A stretch of 32,481 nucleotides of DNA from Streptococcaceae bacterium (GTDB taxonomy: Bacteria > Bacillota > Bacilli > Lactobacillales > Streptococcaceae). The notes below the pieces were generated by a model. That model worked only from the letters and a program-made list of their open reading frames with translations. It made no database searches and had not been told where the DNA came from. The translations under genes were made by a program, and so were the position numbers. Positions 29,584 through 32,481 of the stretch are shown one piece after another; position 1 is the first letter of the stretch, and every line of letters begins with the position of its first letter. The stretch spans positions 1-32,481 of the forward strand of contig JAISYB010000012.1 in the NCBI GenBank assembly GCA_031270215.1. Reading direction: 5' to 3'.

Positions 29584-30339
29584 ATGAGTGCCAAACTAAG
29601 CGAAACGGAAAAGTACCTCTGGCAGTTTATTCGGGAACATATTGAACAAATCCCTTCTTACTCGATTGTCAAATTAAGTGAGGAAGCGAATGTATCAACA
29701 GCAACCATCGTCCGAACGATGAAGAAAAAAGGCTACGAAGGCTTTACCTCGTTTAAACACTCACTAAAGGAACAGACAAATACGACTATCAATTTTTCCG
29801 TCGTTGAAAAAGTAGATAATGAAATCAAAAAGGCAATTTTGAAGAATGAACAAGAGGTCATCCGCTCTATCAATATGATTGATAGCGGTGTGATTGAGGA
29901 CGTGGTGCAAAAATGCTACTCCGCAAAACGGATTGTCCTCTTTGCCCGCGGCTTCTCTGAGTTGATTGCCGAGGAAATGATGGTCAAATTTCAGTTGGCA
30001 GGAAAATACTCACAAATGCACACCGACCCAAACATCATCACCAGTATCAGTAAAAAGCTGGACAAGGATGATTTTGTCATTTTTGTCTCTTTGAATGGTG
30101 AAACACCGGAGCTAGTCGTTGCCGCACAAAATTGCTACGAACAGGAAATCAGCACACTGACAATCTCCGCCAATCGAACAAGCCCACTCGTCAACCTATC
30201 TGAACTGGCATGTATCGGTTTTAAATCCGAAGGCTCTTACTTCCCAGATTACGAAGTTCGTTCCCGACTCCCACTATCGGTCATCGCCAGAATTCTACTA
30301 GATGCCTACGCAATCCGCAAGCAAAAACCAAGGGAATGA
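29584..30339 (+). CDS. MurR/RpiR-family transcriptional regulator
   Basis: This cytoplasmic regulator has 251 residues. An N-terminal RpiR helix-turn-helix (about 1-75: IVKLSEEANVSTATIVRTMKKKGYEGFTSFK) is followed by a SIS sugar-phosphate-binding domain (about 115-240: KRIVLFARGFSELIAEEM, FVIFVSLNGETPELV, TLTISANRTSPLV). An earlier in-frame ATG (29566) has no ribosome binding site; AAAGAGG lies 8 nt before the ATG at 29584. It is divergent from the kinase-PTS-lacD operon, whose sugar phosphate is the likely effector. Whether it activates or represses cannot be told from the sequence. Confidence 0.9.
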   Translation: MSAKLSETEKYLWQFIREHIEQIPSYSIVKLSEEANVSTATIVRTMKKKGYEGFTSFKHSLKEQTNTTINFSVVEKVDNEIKKAILKNEQEVIRSINMIDSGVIEDVVQKCYSAKRIVLFARGFSELIAEEMMVKFQLAGKYSQMHTDPNIITSISKKLDKDDFVIFVSLNGETPELVVAAQNCYEQEISTLTISANRTSPLVNLSELACIGFKSEGSYFPDYEVRSRLPLSVIARILLDAYAIRKQKPRE

Positions 30340-30715
30340 GGAAAAGTCTAACTCGTGCAGCTAGACAATAGGAAAAGCTGAACGAGCTCGTTCAGCTCCC
30401 GAACAATAAGGCGAAAATGACACGTGGTGCTCTTTACCACGAGACACTTTTTGACTTATTGTTGAGAGGAGCTTGCTCGTGAAGCTGGACAATAAGAAAA
30501 GTGAAACGAGTTTGAGCTGACTTTGAGTAATTAGGAAATATATAATATACAATTTCTTAAAAACAGAGGCTTTATTTTCATCATTTCTACATTATCTCAA
30601 GAATGCCGTCTAGGTCTTGAGAACCATTTTAACTTTTAAAACAAAAATTTTGCTTTTTTTAGTGTATAATCGAAGAAGTATTAAAAAAATGTTTTATTAT
30701 AAAGGAGAATGTAAG
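30340..30715. other. Intergenic region with repeat cluster and promoter
   Basis: The left part (30349-30525) is a cluster of palindromic and direct repeats (separate entries). The right part holds a consensus TATAAT (30665-30670) about 46 nt before the ATG of the ABC gene, without a clear -35. A 63-codon frame on the minus strand runs through the repeats and is judged non-coding. Confidence 0.5.
30352..30496 (+). repeat. Cluster of CTCGT...ACAATAAG repeats
   Basis: Three related copies occur: CTCGTGCAGCTAGACAATAG (30352-30371), a 24-base form with CTCGTTCAGCT and ACAATAAG (30387-30410), and one with CTCGTGAAGCT and ACAATAAG (30476-30496). An inverted CTTATTGT follows TTTTTGA near 30454. The second copy is half of a perfect 22-bp palindrome (30376-30397, centre GAGCTC). 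A separate hairpin CGTGGT/ACCACG lies at 30423-30441. The cluster begins just past the RpiR stop and may also terminate transcription. Confidence 0.65.
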
Positions 30716-32481
30716 ATGAGTTTTTTGGAATTAAAAGATATTCATAAAAGCTATACTTTGAGTAGTCAAATATTTCCGGTTTTAAAAGGAGTCAATTTAT
30801 CATTTGAGCGTGGAGAATTTGTATCTATTTTAGGGGAAAGTGGTGCGGGTAAAAGTACCTTGATGAATATCATCGCAGGTCTTGACCATGACTATCAAGG
30901 TGATGTCGTCCTTGATGGCAAGTCAACTAGAGGCTTCAAGGAAAAAAGCTGGGATGCTTACCGCAGACAAACGATTGGTTTTATCTTTCAATCCTTCAAT
31001 CTGATTAGTCATCTCACTGTTTTAGATAATATCCTAATCAGCTTAGAGATGACGACCTTAACACATGCCGAACGGGACAAACGTGCACGTGAGCTCCTTA
31101 CGCAGCTTGGCTTAAAGGATCATATCAAAAAGCACCCTAATCAGCTCTCTGGCGGTCAAAAGCAACGTGTCGCAATCGCTCGCGCATTAGCTAGCGATCC
31201 AGATATTATTATCGCAGACGAGCCAACTGGTGCATTAGATGCTAAAACGACCTCCGAAATCTTAGACATTTTACAAACAATTGCACAATCAGGCAAGCTA
31301 GTGATTGCCGTCACTCACTCACAAGATGTTGCAAGTTTTAGTACAAGAGTTGTCCATATCTCAGATGGTGTGATTGATCACGATGAAAGCCAAAAACCAA
31401 GCTATCCTGTTCCTGAAAAGAATGAGCAGCTCATCAGCAAGCCACTTTCACCATTTGCCAGTTATAAAAATGCCTACAAACATTTATTACATAATTTTTG
31501 GAGAAATTTCCTCATCATGTTGGGAACAGGTATTGGTATCTTCTCTGTTCTCGTCTTTTTGGGACTTGGTAACGGGATTAATGGTTTCATTCAAAATCAG
31601 ATTAATTCAATGGTCAATCCAAATTCGATTACCGTTGTTAAAAATCCAAAAGGCACAAAACTCTCTGGACAGCAAGACTATCAAGAAGCAATGACAACAT
31701 TTCAGGGTGATTCATCTAAAATGTTAATTGACGATTCACTAATTGCTAAGCTGAAAAAGCTGAAAAATGTCGATAAGGTCGAACCCGGCTATAGCATGAG
31801 TGGCTATGCACTGTCTTATAATGGTATAAACATTCAAGGGCAAGAGCTACAAACGTGGACAAAAGCTTATAAAACAGACTTAATCAAGGCAGGAAGAAAG
31901 TCCCTTAAGCATAATGACATCATCATTGACAAAACACAAGCAGAGAAATTTTTCCCTGATAATTATAAAAAAATCATCGGTCAAACAATTATAGTCACAA
32001 TTAATACCTTCAATGCGGAAGGCTTACCAACACAGATTACTGCCAATTTAAAGGTTTCAGGAATTGCCTCAGGAGGTCAAGGTGGTGCTCTTGCAATTAC
32101 CAGCTACCAAACAATGAAAGATATTCTTGAGAGCAATCACGCTTTAGCCGATGCCAACTTTGTTTCAGTTAATGTCAAAAATGCAGAAAAAGTAAAAAAT
32201 GTCGCTAGTGCAATCAATCGTATCAAAAAAGGTGATAAGTATCAGCTCTATGGTATCACTGTCGGGAATATTCTAGATACGGTTAATAACTACGTGCAGG
32301 TTGCAGCAATTGCTCTAGCTTCTATCGCAGGTATCTCGCTTATCGTTTCTGCACTGATGATTATTGTTGCAATGTATATGTCCGTTTCTGAGCGTACCAA
32401 GGAAATTGGTGTTTTACGTGCCTTAGGTGAGGGAAAATCCGATATTCGCCGCTTGTTTACGAGTGAATCATTATTAATCGG
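30716..32481 (+). CDS. MacB-type ABC transporter, ATPase fused to FtsX-like permease (cut by window edge)
   Basis: The frame is open from the ATG to the window end (588 full codons) and is incomplete at the 3' side. Residues 1-225 are an ABC ATPase: Walker A GESGAGKST (40-48), Q-loop FQSFNL, signature LSGGQKQR (144-151), Walker B IIIADEPTGALD (164-175), switch TH. A linker leads to a first membrane helix (about 257-280, LIMLGTGIGIFSVLVFLGLG), a large outside domain (about 285-515) and two more helices (ALASIAGISLIVSALMIIVAMYM), then RTKEIGVLRALG, the FtsX/MacB permease hallmark. Firmicute MacB-like exporters of peptides or antimicrobials often have ATPase and permease as separate proteins; here they are fused as in Gram-negative MacB. 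AAAGGAG lies 8 nt before the ATG. The cargo is unknown. Confidence 0.93.
   Translation, partial: MSFLELKDIHKSYTLSSQIFPVLKGVNLSFERGEFVSILGESGAGKSTLMNIIAGLDHDYQGDVVLDGKSTRGFKEKSWDAYRRQTIGFIFQSFNLISHLTVLDNILISLEMTTLTHAERDKRARELLTQLGLKDHIKKHPNQLSGGQKQRVAIARALASDPDIIIADEPTGALDAKTTSEILDILQTIAQSGKLVIAVTHSQDVASFSTRVVHISDGVIDHDESQKPSYPVPEKNEQLISKPLSPFASYKNAYKHLLHNFWRNFLIMLGTGIGIFSVLVFLGLGNGINGFIQNQINSMVNPNSITVVKNPKGTKLSGQQDYQEAMTTFQGDSSKMLIDDSLIAKLKKLKNVDKVEPGYSMSGYALSYNGINIQGQELQTWTKAYKTDLIKAGRKSLKHNDIIIDKTQAEKFFPDNYKKIIGQTIIVTINTFNAEGLPTQITANLKVSGIASGGQGGALAITSYQTMKDILESNHALADANFVSVNVKNAEKVKNVASAINRIKKGDKYQLYGITVGNILDTVNNYVQVAAIALASIAGISLIVSALMIIVAMYMSVSERTKEIGVLRALGEGKSDIRRLFTSESLLI

Noticed and set aside
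30417..30430. CACGTG-containing sites (also at 14180, 18990, 25595 and 31090) as parS
   Set aside because: None matches the canonical parS TGTTTCACGTGAAACA beyond the central hexamer.
30352..30496. CRISPR-like array
   Set aside because: Only three diverged copies with unequal spacing, internally palindromic, and no cas gene.
30361..30552. 63-codon minus-strand frame
   Set aside because: It runs through the palindromic repeat cluster and has no ribosome binding site or recognisable domain.

Overview
This is a low-GC Gram-positive chromosomal segment. Signs of the order Lactobacillales are AGGAGG-type ribosome binding sites, frequent TTG/GTG starts, a PmpA/PrsA-like foldase lipoprotein beside an O-methyltransferase, LytTR/DUF3021 regulation, LacD, fructose-type PTS genes and a ParB without the ParA-contacting N-terminus. 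I lean towards Streptococcaceae, in particular a Lactococcus or Pseudolactococcus relative, but no rRNA or species marker is present. I see no phage, insertion sequence or CRISPR array.

Layout. 1-1478 (-): the 5' part of an ammonium transporter gene with a GlnR-type operator on its promoter, and a GntR/UTRA regulator. 1650-4585 (-): prsA-like foldase, O-methyltransferase and an unrecognised 362-residue protein. 5065-6329 (+): a HAD phosphatase overlapping a small membrane protein gene. 6673-10897 (-): acpP, plsX, recG and parB (transcribed parB-recG, then plsX-acpP). 11129-13624: an orphan protein with a SipW/TasA-type signal peptide, divergent from a MocR-type regulator. 13990-17897 (-): DUF2829 (Tad2-like), SDR oxidoreductase, YlbF-family protein and mutS, transcribed in that order. 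18071-20056 (-): metG. 20377-22975 (-): a two-gene ABC exporter, then a LytTR regulator and its DUF3021 partner. 23203-23276 (+): tRNA-Thr(GGT). 23571-24749 (-): MFS transporter. 25286-29316 (-): a PTS operon (PfkB kinase, EIIBC, EIIA, LacD aldolase) divergent from an RpiR-family regulator at 29584-30339 (+). 30716 to the end (+): the first ~588 codons of a fused ATPase-permease of the MacB type.

How the genes fit together. plsX and acpP serve phospholipid and fatty acid synthesis. recG, mutS and parB serve genome maintenance. The PTS operon contains every step needed to take up a ketohexose as its 1-phosphate, phosphorylate it to a 1,6-bisphosphate and cleave that with a tagatose-bisphosphate aldolase, without LacAB isomerase. 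That pattern fits a D-tagatose (or fructose) route through the 1-phosphate. The LytTR/DUF3021 pair probably controls the adjacent ABC exporter through a 21-bp-spaced direct repeat upstream of it.

The most unusual items are the Tad2-like (Thoeris anti-defence family) gene heading the mutS cluster with an intrinsic terminator directly in front of its ribosome binding site, the orphan SipW-type exported protein, the unrecognised 362-residue protein whose leader carries two nested TTGAC inverted repeats, and several families of intergenic palindromic repeats.
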